A stretch of 64,000 nucleotides of DNA from Spodoptera frugiperda (GCF_023101765.2 NC_064217.1:7289788-7353787); one strand, 5' to 3'; shown: positions 41,806-52,600, numbered from the stretch's first letter. Numbers and translations are program-made. The notes: generated by a model from the sequence alone, not told the origin.

Positions 41806-41852
41806 TAGGCGACGTTGACTTGTATGTGTTGGAAATACCACTTCATGTTGGA

Positions 41853-41929
41853 AATACTCGTAGTATGACATACTACGAGTATTGACGAGTATCATTCATA
41901 CTACGAATATGAATGACACGTTGTGTCAT
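41853..41929. repeat. Cluster of three perfect hairpins
   Basis: Three exact inverted repeats lie back to back. The first has arms AATACTCGTAGTATG (41853-41867) and CATACTACGAGTATT (41869-41883) with a one-base centre. The second is TCATTCATA/TATGAATGA (41892-41916). The third is ATGACAC/GTGTCAT (41913-41929). The cluster is within the 450-bp block found only in copy A. It may be an end of an inserted element or a foldback sequence. Confidence 0.75.
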
Positions 41930-42837
41930 CATAATAAAGATAACATCTATGGGTGATTACACAACCCTGTCATAACTATCCTTTCTGCCCGTATATAGAT
42001 GTAATATTATGACGCTCCATTGCACATCAATTTTACCATGTTCTTACTGTCATCAAAATACACAACATAAATCCGTCGATCGGCAAAACAATTTAATTTA
42101 CAAAAATACGCCTTCAAGTCAAGAAAAGAGAAAAAAAGCAAAACACGCACGAAGTGCCGGTGTGGTATAATTCTGATGACTTAATAAGACCTGATGTCCA
42201 GAGGTTAACAAGAAAATTACACGAGCACAACCTACCTTCTTACGAAGTCGTACTGAACAAACAGAATGTCGTAATTATTTTATGTAGTGCAGTTTCGTTG
42301 TAGGCACAAAAATGCCGCTTATGATCGTAAATTGCATACAAGAAAAAAGTTTTGAACACTGAAAATCATGTTTGGGTAGTATACCTTGAAGGCAGGTAGG
42401 TACACAAGGTAATTTAGTCCTTATACAGATATTAAAAAAAACCGTTTTATTATGTTACGTGTTCATTGTCCTGCAGGAATTTAACTGAAGTACCTACGTA
42501 CTATACCTACAATAAAATAATATATGACCATCTCAAAGTACTGAATTTTATAATAAAATCTATCTTTTTCTACATACGTACACCAAAATAATACTTTTTA
42601 CAATTTTTGTCTGTCTGTTTGTTCTGGCTAATCTCTGAAATGGTTGGACCGATTTTGACGGGACTTTTATATACATGTAGCTGATTACTAAGGAGTAACT
42701 CACATTACTCTTATTAGTGAAAAAGTTTAATTCGAGCGAGCGAAGCCGTGGGCATCAGCTCACTGCTTCCAAATCCTTGTTAAGGTTGTCAATAGCTATC
42801 GACAGATCTTCCGGCCGATTTTATCTCTATGTTTTGG

Positions 42838-42972
42838 TTTTTAGGGCCCCTTAGCCAATGGCAAAAAACGGAACCCTTATAGATTCGTCATGTCTGTCTG
42901 TCTGTCCGTTCGTATGTCACAGCTATTTATTTCCAAAACTGATGAGCCTACATAGTTGTAACTTTGTAGGTT
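42838..42972 (+). mobile_element. Dispersed lepidopteran repeat fragment
   Basis: The block TTTAGGGCCCCTTAGCC, AACGGAACCCTTATAGATTC, a CTGTCTGTCTGTCCG run and TGAGCCTACATAGTTGTAAC follows a pattern I know from many moth and butterfly loci (GTTCCG...ACGGAACCC followed by CTGTC repeats). Its class is uncertain, possibly a retrotransposon tail. It sits between the two duplication copies. Confidence 0.55.
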
Positions 42973-42988
42973 GATTTTTTCTGTTAAC

Positions 42989-43178
42989 TTTTTCGGTTTT
43001 TCGAAAATTTATCAGTAGTAATACGCAGTCTGGAACTGTATTTCGTATATGGCAATAGGCTCACCCCCTATTACATAGGACTTATAAAACAAATGGTGAA
43101 AAGTGGGTATACATTATACAGTCGCATTACGTACTGAAATGTGCCCCTCTGCCTACCCTTTCGGGAATAAAAGGGACG
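42989..43178 (+). mobile_element. 5'-truncated SINE tail abutting copy B
   Basis: It begins at TTTTTCGGTTTTTCGAAAAT and runs through GGCAATAGGCTCACCCCC and ACAAATGGTGAAAAGTGGGT to CTTTCGGGAATAAAAGGGACG. It is the same family as 14051-14330 without the tRNA head. Its 3' end runs into the start of copy B at 43175, so it may have cut off the true left end of that unit. Confidence 0.8.
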
Positions 43179-44472
43179 ATACGTAGTTTTTTGTTTTTGC
43201 AACAGGTTTGCTCCTATTTAGTATAATAATAATTAGAAGAAGCAATATTTTAGGATCATGGCTAATTACACATCGTTAGGCTTTTCTATTTAATGGATTT
43301 TCATTAAAACAATTGTCCAACATACAGTCATGTCACCGCGCAAAAGTATTTTTCGCTATATTTGAAAATGCCTGTGCGGGTTTTATTTACAGTGTTGCAG
43401 CTGCATCGGCAATTGCTGGGCCTTAATAAAAGCGTATTGTGTATAAAAAACAAAGGCAATAGACGATATCAATCAATAGTGAACGAAAATTAAACTTTAG
43501 ATGTATGTATGCGGGTAAAATGAAAATGTTAGTTGAGGCTCGCTTCGGATTAGAAGCGCGGTTTTTATTAAAAATTTGACGCTTCGAAAAATGTGTGTTG
43601 GTTGAACAAAGTACGCGTTTTTATAGAATAAATTGGAATACTGTTTGATTAATTTGTAATTTTTTTGTTATTGAGACTCTCCGCTGCACATCAATATTAC
43701 CGTGTTCTTACTGTCATCAAAATACACAACATAAATCCGTCGATCGGCAAAACAATTTAATTTACAAAAATACGCCTTCAAGTCAAGAAAAGGGAAAAAA
43801 AGCAAAACACGCACGAAGTGCCGGTGTGGTATAATTCTGATGACTTAATAAGACCTGATGTCCAGAGGTTAACAAGAAAATTACACGAGCACAACCTACC
43901 TTCTTACGAGCGTCGTACTGAACAAACAGAATGTCGTAATTATTTTATGTAGTGCAGTTTCGTTGTAGGCACAAAAATGCCGCTTATGATCGTAAATTGC
44001 GTACAAGAAAAAAGTTTTGTACACTGAAAATCATGTTTGGGTAGTATACCTTGAAGGCAGGTACTCAAAGTAATTTAGTCCTTATAGAGATATTTAAAAA
44101 AACATTTTATTATTTTACTTGCTCATTGTCCTGCAGGAATTTAACTGATGTAACTACTATACCTATAATAAATATGGCTATCTTAAAGGAACGTAATAGG
44201 CCTACAATAAATATAACTAATAAATAAATATCAAAGTATTGAATTTTAATATAAAATCTATATTTTTTGCATACAATTCATACACCAAACTAATATTTTT
44301 TTACAATTTTTGTCTGTCTGTCGGTTTGTTCTGGCTAATCTCTAAAATGGCTAGACCGATTTTGACGGGATTTGTATAGACATGTAGCTGTTGTACTAAG
44401 GAGTAACTCAGGCTACTCTTATTAGTCACAAAGTCTGTAATTTGAACGAGCAAAGCCGTGGGCATCAGCTAG
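43175..44472 (+). repeat. Direct duplication, copy B (no nested SINE)
   Basis: This is the partner of 41069-42760. It lacks the 450-bp block of copy A: AATTTGTAATTTTTTTGT is followed directly by the shared right part (CTGCACATCAATATTACCG). Small indels and substitutions separate the copies, so the duplication is not very recent. The right end reads GGGCATCAGCTAG|T, matching the CTRR|T end expected of a Helitron. The left end abuts a SINE tail and shows no TC start. Confidence 0.85.
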
Positions 44473-45183
44473 TTTTACAAAAACATTCAATAATTTAGAA
44501 CAGGATCCTTTCAAAATCAAGGAACAGTTCGATCATCATTAACAAAAGTAATTAAAGGAAAAGAATGACCAAGTGATTTCACTTGGAAACCTTTGTGAGC
44601 CTAATAATTGATTCCGATAAAACAGAAAATGATGATTATTTTACATCGAATCCCGCGGCTGTCGTATTCGATTCGTCTACATAATTATTTTCTTCCGCTT
44701 AACTTGGTCTGAACAAAGACAATCTGACAAGGTGCGTACTGTTTCTTCGACCCGAAGCGTCGTCCCGTGAAATTGACAGATGTTCAAAATAATAACACCA
44801 AGTCACAGTCCAACGGGTTCGACTGAACGTAATTGGGTTGCCAATGGTCTCAAATCAATTTTCAAATAACAAAAATCAACGAACAAAGATTTAAAATACG
44901 ATAATTGAAGTCTGTTGATTGGGAAGCAATTGTATGTCTTACCTATCTACGCCAACACTTTGTTTCTTGTTATGATAATAGAATAAGTTGAAAACATTCG
45001 AATATCTTTACATGAAAACAATCTACTACGAACCTTGAAAAATCAGCATAATTATCATTTCTATGTGATTATTTTACACCAGAAAATAATTCCACTCCTC
45101 AATACAATAATACTAATATACTTATACAATTACTCAAATACTAAGGACAGACATAACATATTTTTATGAAAAAAAAAAATCTA
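44473..45183. other. AT-rich spacer, nothing recognised
   Basis: Unique AT-rich DNA between copy B and the tRNA cluster. No gene or repeat family is visible. Confidence 0.55.
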
Positions 45184-45184
45184 C

Positions 45185-45189
45185 AAAAA
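45185..45189 (-). terminator. Pol III terminator of tRNA-iMet at 45197
   Basis: A run of five T on the minus strand begins 8 bases past the gene, which is enough for RNA polymerase III termination. Confidence 0.7.
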
Positions 45190-45196
45190 GTACTTT

Positions 45197-45268
45197 TAGC
45201 AGAGCATGGTTTCGATCCACGGACCTCTGGGTTATGGGCCCAGCACGCTTCCACTGCGCCACTCTGCT
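45197..45268 (-). tRNA. Initiator tRNA-Met (CAU)
   Basis: A 72-base cloverleaf on the minus strand. The acceptor stem AGCAGAG pairs with CTCTGCT and is followed by discriminator A. The A box is TGGCGCAGTGG. The anticodon arm CTGGG-CCCATAA-CCCAG carries CAU with the three G:C pairs typical of initiators. The T loop is ATCGAAA. The A1:U72 pair and A in place of T at positions 54 and 60 are eukaryotic initiator marks. The sequence is close to the vertebrate initiator tRNA. Unlike the plus-strand copies, its T stem has CCATG opposite CGTGG, giving one G:U pair, which should be tolerated. No intron. Its role is to deliver the first methionine in cytosolic translation. Confidence 0.93.
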
Positions 45269-45359
45269 ACATACTAACGTGCCAAAATATAGCTCCACTA
45301 TAGAGAGCTGATGCAATACCTATTAAAAAACTGTAACTACAATACGTTTGTAAATATAC

Positions 45360-45364
45360 AAAAA
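45360..45364 (-). terminator. Pol III terminator of tRNA-iMet at 45372
   Basis: Five T on the minus strand, 8 bases past the gene end, within TGTACTTTTTGTA. Confidence 0.6.
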
Positions 45365-45371
45365 GTACATT

Positions 45372-45445
45372 TAGCAGAGCGTGGTTTCGATCCACGGACC
45401 TCTGGGTTATGGGCCCAGAGCACGCTTCCACTGCGCCACTCTGCT
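45372..45445 (-). tRNA. Initiator tRNA-Met variant with a 2-base insertion
   Basis: Identical in plan to its neighbours, with acceptor, D, anticodon (CAU) and T arms and the initiator marks. It is 74 bases because an extra CT follows the D stem: GCGTGCTCTGGG where the others have GCGTGCTGGG. This puts two additional unpaired bases between the D stem and the anticodon stem, at position 26/27. That would disturb the elbow stacking, so the gene may be non-functional or poorly matured. The promoter boxes and the terminator are intact, so it could still be transcribed. It lies 175 bases upstream of the 45197 copy, at the mirror position of the 46409 gene. Confidence 0.75.
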
Positions 45446-45675
45446 TACACACTCCTTCCCTAAATAGCACTACACTTACAAAATTATACGCCTATCTACA
45501 ATAACTTGAAGTTAAAATAACTGAAATTGTAACCAGAGTTACACTGCGATAAAGGGCAATCATAAATTTTGAAGATAACACCGCATTCTATATTAATATC
45601 CCGTACCTTGAGCCAATATTACCTTCTGCTTAGAATATATTATTTTTTGGTAGCTTACGATACAAGATACAATAT

Positions 45676-45744
45676 TACCAGAACGTGATATCGATCTACG
45701 TACCTTTCCGTTACCGGCTCAGCATGTACCAGCATTTCATTACT
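45676..45744 (-). pseudogene. Decayed initiator tRNA-Met copy
   Basis: Aligned with the intact genes, the minus strand keeps remnants of the T arm (ATCGATATCACG where intact genes have ATCGAAACCACG), the variable region and the acceptor side. It has lost about three bases and many matches in the D and anticodon arms; the CCCATAA loop is no longer present. A cloverleaf cannot form. It is the innermost copy on the left side of the cluster. Confidence 0.65.
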
Positions 45745-46082
45745 AAAAACTTTCCAGTTTCGGAATCTTAGAGTAAGTTGGTTACTTTGGAACATTGCCA
45801 TATTACAGAGTTAGGCCAGATAGCTTATCTTATTTATTGTATTAAACAGGAGCCGAAGTTACGAAGATATTTTAATTGTTTCTTTCACATCTCCAAGTTA
45901 AAGGAGTGTGGTATTACAATGGGTTTTATCTTTGGAGCGAAGTACTATAATGTTGAAACTGTTGGAATTCCGCACTACTTGACTTTTGTAATATTTTGTT
46001 GTGTAATCTTCTAAAACTACTGTGTACTGTATATAAACGTACTTTTATTTATTCTGCTTTGTTCTGCAATGTTAGTTTCTGT
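45745..46082. other. Centre of the tRNA cluster, nothing recognised
   Basis: Unique spacer between the two decayed copies. A 78-codon open frame at 45778-46014 matches no known family. The inverted symmetry of the outer arms is not visible here. Confidence 0.5.
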
Positions 46083-46150
46083 AAATGAGTGACGCAGTGG
46101 AAGTTGGGCTATGATCTCAGAGGCCCGTGGATCTAAATCACGCTTTGCTA
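46083..46150 (+). pseudogene. Decayed initiator tRNA-Met copy
   Basis: GAGTGACGCAGTGGAAG keeps most of the A box, and CAGAGGCCCGTGGATCTAAA with TCACGCTTTGCTA keeps the variable region, T arm and 3' acceptor strand. The anticodon arm is shortened and changed (GGGCTATGATCTCAG), so CAU is not presented in a proper loop. The 5' acceptor strand no longer pairs well. It is the mirror partner of the decayed copy at 45676. The following spacer is still recognisably that of the array. Confidence 0.8.
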
Positions 46151-46233
46151 ATATATCTCTTTTTCTATGTTCACAGGCGTCTAGCAGTTACAGTTCTTGC
46201 ACTTACGGAGCTATATTTTGGCACGTTGTATGT

Positions 46234-46305
46234 AGCAGAGTGGCGCAGTGGAAGCGTGCTGGGCCCATAACCCAGAGGTCCGTGGATCGAAACCACGCTC
46301 TGCTA
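46234..46305 (+). tRNA. Initiator tRNA-Met (CAU)
   Basis: A 72-base cloverleaf starting AGCAGAGTGGCGCAGTGG. The acceptor stem has seven pairs with A1:U72 and discriminator A. The anticodon arm is CTGGG-CCCATAA-CCCAG (CAU). The T arm is CGTGG-ATCGAAA-CCACG with A54 and A60, as in eukaryotic initiators. The A box is TGGCGCAGTGG and the B-box region GGATCGAAACC. No intron, and all stems are fully paired. It is the innermost intact copy on the right side and has no intact partner at the mirror position on the left. It should supply initiator Met-tRNA for cytosolic ribosomes. Confidence 0.95.
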
Positions 46306-46312
46306 ACATCTC

Positions 46313-46317
46313 TTTTT
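46313..46317 (+). terminator. Pol III terminator of tRNA-iMet at 46234
   Basis: A run of five T, 8 bases past the tRNA 3' end. Confidence 0.75.
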
Positions 46318-46408
46318 GTACATTTACAGGCGTCTTGTAGTTACAGTTTTTTAATAGTTATTGCATCAGCTGTCTATAATGGAGCTATATTTTGGCACGT
46401 TAGGGTGT

Positions 46409-46480
46409 AGCAGAGTGGCGCAGTGGAAGCGTGCTGGGCCCATAACCCAGAGGTCCGTGGATCGAAACCACGCTCTGCTA
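46409..46480 (+). tRNA. Initiator tRNA-Met (CAU)
   Basis: Sequence-identical by eye to the 46234 and 46584 copies: 72 bases, fully paired stems, CAU anticodon, ATCGAAA T loop, A1:U72. It lies exactly 175 bases after the 46234 copy, with the same spacer (TTGCATCAGCTGTCTATA, GGAGCTATATTTTGGCACGT). It mirrors the 74-base variant at 45372. The repeated spacers imply that the genes spread by unit duplication, and the sequence identity suggests selection or gene conversion. Confidence 0.95.
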
Positions 46481-46487
46481 ACATCTC

Positions 46488-46492
46488 TTTTT
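46488..46492 (+). terminator. Pol III terminator of tRNA-iMet at 46409
   Basis: A run of five T, 8 bases past the tRNA 3' end. Confidence 0.75.
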
Positions 46493-46583
46493 GTTCATTT
46501 ACAAGCGTCTTGTAGTTGCAGTTTTTTAATAGTTATTGCATCAGCTGTCTATAGTGGAGCTATATTTTGGCACGTTAGTTTGT

Positions 46584-46655
46584 AGCAGAGTGGCGCAGTG
46601 GAAGCGTGCTGGGCCCATAACCCAGAGGTCCGTGGATCGAAACCACGCTCTGCTA
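46584..46655 (+). tRNA. Initiator tRNA-Met (CAU)
   Basis: The outermost right-hand copy, 72 bases, same sequence and fold as the two before it and 175 bases from the middle one. Its 3' flank TAAAAGTACTTTTTG is the reverse complement of the flank beyond the outermost left gene, marking the edge of the inverted repeat. All initiator marks (A1:U72, three G:C pairs in the anticodon stem, A54/A60) are present. Confidence 0.95.
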
Positions 46656-46662
46656 AAAGTAC

Positions 46663-46667
46663 TTTTT
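46663..46667 (+). terminator. Pol III terminator of tRNA-iMet at 46584
   Basis: A run of five T, 8 bases past the tRNA 3' end, at the outer edge of the inverted repeat. Confidence 0.75.
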
Positions 46668-46668
46668 G

Positions 46669-49600
46669 CAATATTTTTATTTTCAGTTATTTTTTATTTT
46701 TTGCGATAATTTAAAATTATCGGTACCGTTCGGGTGCTTCTTTTATTACAATAACAGTACCTATTCTATTCTACTTTTCCTTGAAATTTGCGTAAGTACA
46801 AATCACCAAAAAAATCTTAAAATGTACCCGCTAAAAAAATAACATGACGCAAATCAACAAAACTAAAATGACTAACAGTTGCTTTAATGACAGTCGTTAA
46901 CTGTCATTTTATTGCTATACTAATAGAACAACAATATTGTTGCATTAAAATCCCTTTTAAAAAAATCTGCCCATTACAAATTATAAAAAAGAGACATTAA
47001 AATTCTGATACATAACAATACAAAACAAATAAAAACAGAAGAAATACCAGACAGTAAAAAAAGCAGTGGTCACTTTTTGTAACGACCTTCAATATGGAAC
47101 CAATTTTATTAGGGCAACAGAAGGCACCGGCAAATTTTATTAGGCTAGCATAACAATAGTTTATGATTCCTTAGGGTTGTTTGAATAGGATGACGTAATA
47201 AAATTCAAGGAAGTAAAAGACACCGGCTAGGTACAAAGATTTGTTTCTGCAGTTTATTGTATTTGCCCATAATTCTGGCAAGTCGGTTTTTGCGTGGCTA
47301 AAGCCGCCACATTACGTCAGGGGGCATCATTATTGAATCGTCTACGTAGCGACCACCCGCGTGGGACATACGGCCGCGCACTTGGAAGCACTTGTGTGTC
47401 TGTGTGTCACCCTTCTGAGTAGTTGCAGGAATTTTGCAAAAAACGCGACAGTCAGTGACAGGATCGCAAAAATAGGTTAAGGGGTCTGGTTCGTGTGAAT
47501 TTTATTATTACATGCCATTATTTATCGTTCACGGGGACATCTTGTAAGAATGGTGACATCAAGTGGCCACCTATACATAATTTTGATAATATTACTTTTT
47601 GTTAAAAAGAGAACAAAATATAAAACTGGATTAAAATCATTAATTTGACCACGCGTCGATCATTAACTTTAGTATCATGTCATCCAAACATGGCAAAGAC
47701 GACTCCTACGTGATCCCAATTCTTAGGGTCCTTAAGAAGAAACATATCCTTTCGCTTGAATTCCGTTAATTATTTCATTGTGAGGTCCATCTTGTGTGTT
47801 CGCGTTCGATCTATTTGGTGGTCTGACAATTCTGCTAACAATTAGTTAAAAACCAATTCGAAGTATGTAATGCTCGCAGGCTGCACGTTCCGTGATCCCC
47901 AGCCATATTCGTTGGTGGCCGCCGTCGGGACTATTCCAAATATTTCACAAATTGCAAGATTGTTCGAAGCGCCACGACATCACGACGCGATACGGCGACG
48001 AACCATAGAAATGTCAAAGATCGATCGTTTAGCGAAGCGGCGACTTTTTGCATGCTGATAGAACATCTCTGGCTTTCATAATTGCAAATATTTTCTCATA
48101 AAAAGATAAAACTTTCGACAAACTCGTAGCTTAGTTCAAAAAAACGTGAACAATTAATGGAACATATTCGTTAGAACAACTGCGTTTCATCCCAAACTAA
48201 TTTCACCTTACAAGAGAATTCCTCTTAAAACTTTCTGAGAACATAATTAATGAATTTCCTCGAAAACTTTGCTCAAACGTTTCATTAGAAACATGTGCAC
48301 AAAAATTCACGTAATATTTAACAACTTTTTATGTTTTGTAAGAAAAAAGGAGAATAAAGTAGCATTTTCATTTTATTAAAGTTAATATGGAGTTATCTTG
48401 ATCTTGATGGTGTAATATCCACCGAATATTAGTGGTTTATTTACGCACCAAGAAAAATAATAAAATATGGCGCAAAAGGAGACAGACCAAAGGTATTCCA
48501 AATAGGAGTATTATTGTAACGCATTGCATATATTACGCAACGAAAATAGTTTCAAACGAAGGAGATCTGAGCATGATCCTCCACGCGCTACACAAATACG
48601 GTTTCATGCAATAAATAACAAAAGGGTACAGAACTGATGCTTGCACTTGTCTACTGTTCAAGATTCCTACCACAGCTTCATTACAGCAGCTAAATAATGA
48701 CTTCTGATGGAAGTTTTCAATAGTCCCGGCTTGGAATAAATCAAATAACTCCGTTGGATTCGCTGTCGTTGGCAAATGTGTCTTCATTCATGACGGTAGC
48801 ACGAAGGATTAAAATGGTATGGAGATGAAAATTGTGGCGAAGATTTTTGGCCTTCCAATTTTGTTAGGGAGATATTGACAGAAGAACTTTTAAAAATCAA
48901 TAGATAACAAACCAAAAACTCTAAGGTTTGATGATCGTAATGTGAAGGAAACGTTGTCCGAATTCTCTTCATTATAAACATTGGTAAAGTTGCAATTTGT
49001 GATGGAAACATTTTCTATTCCATTGAGACTAAGAACAAATGATGATATCAACCGATAAGTAAAACTTACTCTTTCAAAATCTATCCGTGTTTATAAAACT
49101 AAAACAAACAAACAAGCTTCCCTTACAATTAAATCACGAAAACGAGCTTAGACCTCGAAAACTATCTCGCAACTTTTTGTTCACATATCTCTAACATCAA
49201 TCGTTATACAAGTCATGAAAAATACATAGCGTCGTCTCTTTTCTAAAGTTTCCAGTCATTGTAACAACTCCACGACATTTTTTCCGTGACAGACGTCGAC
49301 AGGTTCGGGCAAAAATAGTCTGGACTTCGGGATCGGGTACGTACTGCGGGACAATACATTCATTATTGAGATGCGAGCAAGCATGGACACAGCTGCACTA
49401 GTCACTACTGTGGACATGTCCTAAGAGATAGATATTAAATTTGAATGTGGAACTTTTAGTGGCAATTATTGAATTAAGCTGCTCATTTTATGAGTTGAAC
49501 AGCTTGGGCGTCTTTTGTTTTTGTTATTGTATTATACTCATACATGTGTAAGATCTAATTCGTTTAGAAGAAGAACATAAAAATGTATTACATTTTAGAA

Positions 49601-52600
49601 TGACTTATCATTCTTCTAAAAATATCATTCGTAACTAATTTATATCAGTATATTTACCTACTAGGTGATTTGTAAATACTTATCTTATTAAATGATGCTT
49701 AAAATTACTCATAAATAACCATAATTAATTATAGCAATAAAAAAGAACTCCTTCAAAACATAAATAAACGAAAACGACATAGAAGACACAGATGACTTTT
49801 AAATGAACTAAAAAATTGCTCAAGAATTAAGATTTGTAAACATTCAACCCCATGTATCAATAGTTAGATAAATCAACGTAAATATAGCTCCGTAACATCC
49901 GAAACATTTCTTTATATCTCGCAATAGTGGACTAAAGGATCGTCATTCTATCAGCGAACGATCGCATAGCAAAATAAAATAAAAGCTTTAAAGATCACCG
50001 TTCTCCGACCAAAATAGCATTGGACTCTATTCAAAACTCTTTGGAATTACTACACTATTTGTTGCCATCGTCCATTCAGTAAGTCAACGCGTCAAAGTAA
50101 TTTGTTACTACAAAAATTCGACAGTTATTAGACGAATATAAATTGTTAATGTTACGTAGAATTTTGTGTTCACATTAAACGCCTATACTCTAAGTTATTT
50201 ATCGCGTATATTAATTTTGATGATTCGAAGCAAGCATTTTAATATGGCTGGCTATTTGTAGCTATGTAATGCTTAACTTGGAAACTTTTTAGACATATTG
50301 AATACGATTGAATGATCATATCTATTAGTTTACAAAGCGAAGTGCCCCATTGAGAGTTTTATTGTTTTTCTACAACTTTGATAATAATATTTGAGTTATT
50401 CATTTTATTTTGTGTATGTAATCAAATTGATAGGTTTATTTATTCATACATAAGATATGTAAGTAGGTAAACTGTTTGTTTTGATAAGTTTTTATTTTAA
50501 TTTAAATGCCTTTGTCCTTTTCCTGACTTTCGACTATTATTTTTATATGTATATATTTTTTATATTTGTTGAGTAGATAACGTTTCAGTAGGTAAAACAA
50601 AAACTTTACATTTATAAAATTATATAATTATACGTCTACATGTGAGTTTAAATAATTAAGATGACCACTAAGAAAAGAATTCCCGAAATTTCCGTTAACA
50701 AAGCGAAACACTCTTAGCGTTTTTGTTTAATGTTTTTTATAGGCCATTGTGAAACAAAACGAATGTGACGATAGACAGAATGAATAGGTTAATACAAATA
50801 AAATAGAGACGTGTTTAGTAATATTGATATCTATTGTATCTCCCCATTTACTCCATTTAGAAACCAGCATCAATTCCAGTTGCTTAACCCAACCCAATCT
50901 ATTAAACGATTCCCGAGATAGCTCCCAAGCTAAATAGTTTTAAGATAAGAAGACAACGTTATCTAAAAAACTAAAATAAAATCGTTTCAATTCGAGCCCA
51001 TTTACCTTCTACTGCACTAAAGATAAAATAAAAAACAAAAAGAAAATTCAATCCACGTCTTTTGTGACTGACTGGAAACAATAGCTCAAGATAAACTATC
51101 TACTTAATAGAAAATATTTTTTTTATTTAAATATTGAACTCAGAGATACGGAGCTTCACAACATCAGCCGAGATTGTACTCTTTTTCTTAGGCAATAAGT
51201 TATTTTAAGAAAACAAATAAAAAAGACAGCAGAAAGTGAAAAAAGAAGCGCAGTCGAAGTCGTGCCTTCGATGTTATGTCCAGGCTGGAACACTGACATT
51301 CTACACATTAATTACGAACGAGAGCCAGACCACAAACATTAAACAAAAGGTAATACACTCAGCACTTAATCTGATTCGTATTATTGCAGTCGTAACGCAA
51401 CGTTCCCTGGATTTATTACAAAAGAGCTGTTAAGAAAGTTTTACCCTGAAGACGGCATCGGGCTCTTGGATCAGCAAAATGAAGCGTTAGAATGTTTTAA
51501 ACGAAACATGATTTATCGAAGCCGTAGAGCTAAGAGCAAGCATTCGCTTTGATGCTTACGCGAAATGTAGCTTCGTGCAAAATACTATTCTAGTTTCACA
51601 CGCAACAAATGTGCTCATTATCTGATGAACTTTGCGAAGCGGCGCGTCCTACGTAGAGTAGGTAAGGTCAGACTTGATAAAATATGAAAACGATGATATA
51701 ACATTATAGTGTTCTGGTTGTTTAAAGGTCGATAAAAACTCTCTACATGCTTTAATAGAAAATGTATTGTAACAAATGCTATTAGAACCAATAATTATGG
51801 TAGATACAGAACAGTTGTGTGGACAAACTAAGAAAATATAGATGCAAAACCAAAACTTTTAATTCTTGTAAAGTTTTTGTAGTACTACAACCATAAGACG
51901 AGTGACGCACACTTAATTAATTAAAGTAATGCAATTCAAGGTTTGTATTGTATAGTAATGTTATAAGGTAAGACGACCTAAATTGGCTCCAATGTCATTG
52001 CTATTAGTTCATTTGCTTAGCCAATCAACATAATTAGTGCGTTAGTATTGTTGCTTAGCGGACGCCAGTTGCACATTCAGTGAGTATTGGTACTAAATAT
52101 AATTAGATATTGATAATTATAATTTCGTATTTCCTTATATTATGGGCATTCTTTAGACGAATTAACTTCATAATTAGAACTTAAAACGGGATATTTACCA
52201 TGTTTATTATTTTTTATGAGTTTCCATGGAAGCGCTTTGCAAAATAAGTCGGTCTACCCTATTTCTTGTTCGTCTTTTTCCAACGACACCGATTCCACTG
52301 TCACTTGTATCACTTACAACTGAATTCATTTCTCTTGTATTAACTTTATCCACCCACTTGACTCAACCCGGAAATAGAACTAAAGACCTCAGGCTCAGTA
52401 ATTACGATTCTGTCCAATAGAATAGTAATATAAAAAAATATCGCTATACAATCGAGTCACAGCATCAATCGATACTACAAAAACTCTATTGTGTTCTTTT
52501 CTAAAAACGTCAAAGATGTAACGTGATCTGATAAACATCTCAGAATTAATTACCCGCATTGGGACTACAGAAACGTTTCACCTAAAACTAGATCTCACAG

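Larger units (their letters stand above)
41069..42760 (+). repeat. Direct duplication, copy A (with nested SINE insertion)
   Basis: From GACGATGCGTAG onward this segment matches 43175-44472 almost base for base over long stretches, for example GCAGCTGCATCGGCAATTGC and CCGTCGATCGGCAAAACAA. A block at 41551-42000 is present only in copy A and holds a SINE and a hairpin cluster. Both copies end at GCCGTGGGCATCAGCT after a conserved tail (TTTTTGTCTGTCTG, then GACCGATTTTGACGGGA). In copy B the end is CAGCTAG|T, which fits a Helitron CTRR|T terminus, so the unit may be a non-autonomous Helitron. I see no protein in it; the 88-codon minus-strand frame at 41368-41634 is not convincing. Confidence 0.85.
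45184..46668. repeat. Inverted-repeat tRNA-iMet cluster
   Basis: Two arms in opposite orientation mirror each other about position 45926. The outer edge CAAAAAGTACTTTTAGC at 45184 is the reverse complement of the sequence ending at 46668. The outer two tRNA genes on each side fall at exactly mirrored coordinates, and the spacer between them (175-bp unit) is shared, including GGAGCTATATTTTGGCACGT. The arms are well conserved for about 260 bp each. Inside that, the symmetry fades: a third intact gene exists only on the right, and each side has one decayed copy. The arrangement is divergent, with transcription running outward. Confidence 0.9.

Noticed and set aside
46111..46585. Two open frames (99 and 74 codons) with a repeated peptide
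   Set aside because: The repeated peptide is the tRNA-iMet genes and their spacers read as protein.
48533..49011. Two adjacent minus-strand frames (84 and 75 codons) as a possible gene
   Set aside because: They are separate frames with no recognisable motif, and the junction lacks clear splice sites.
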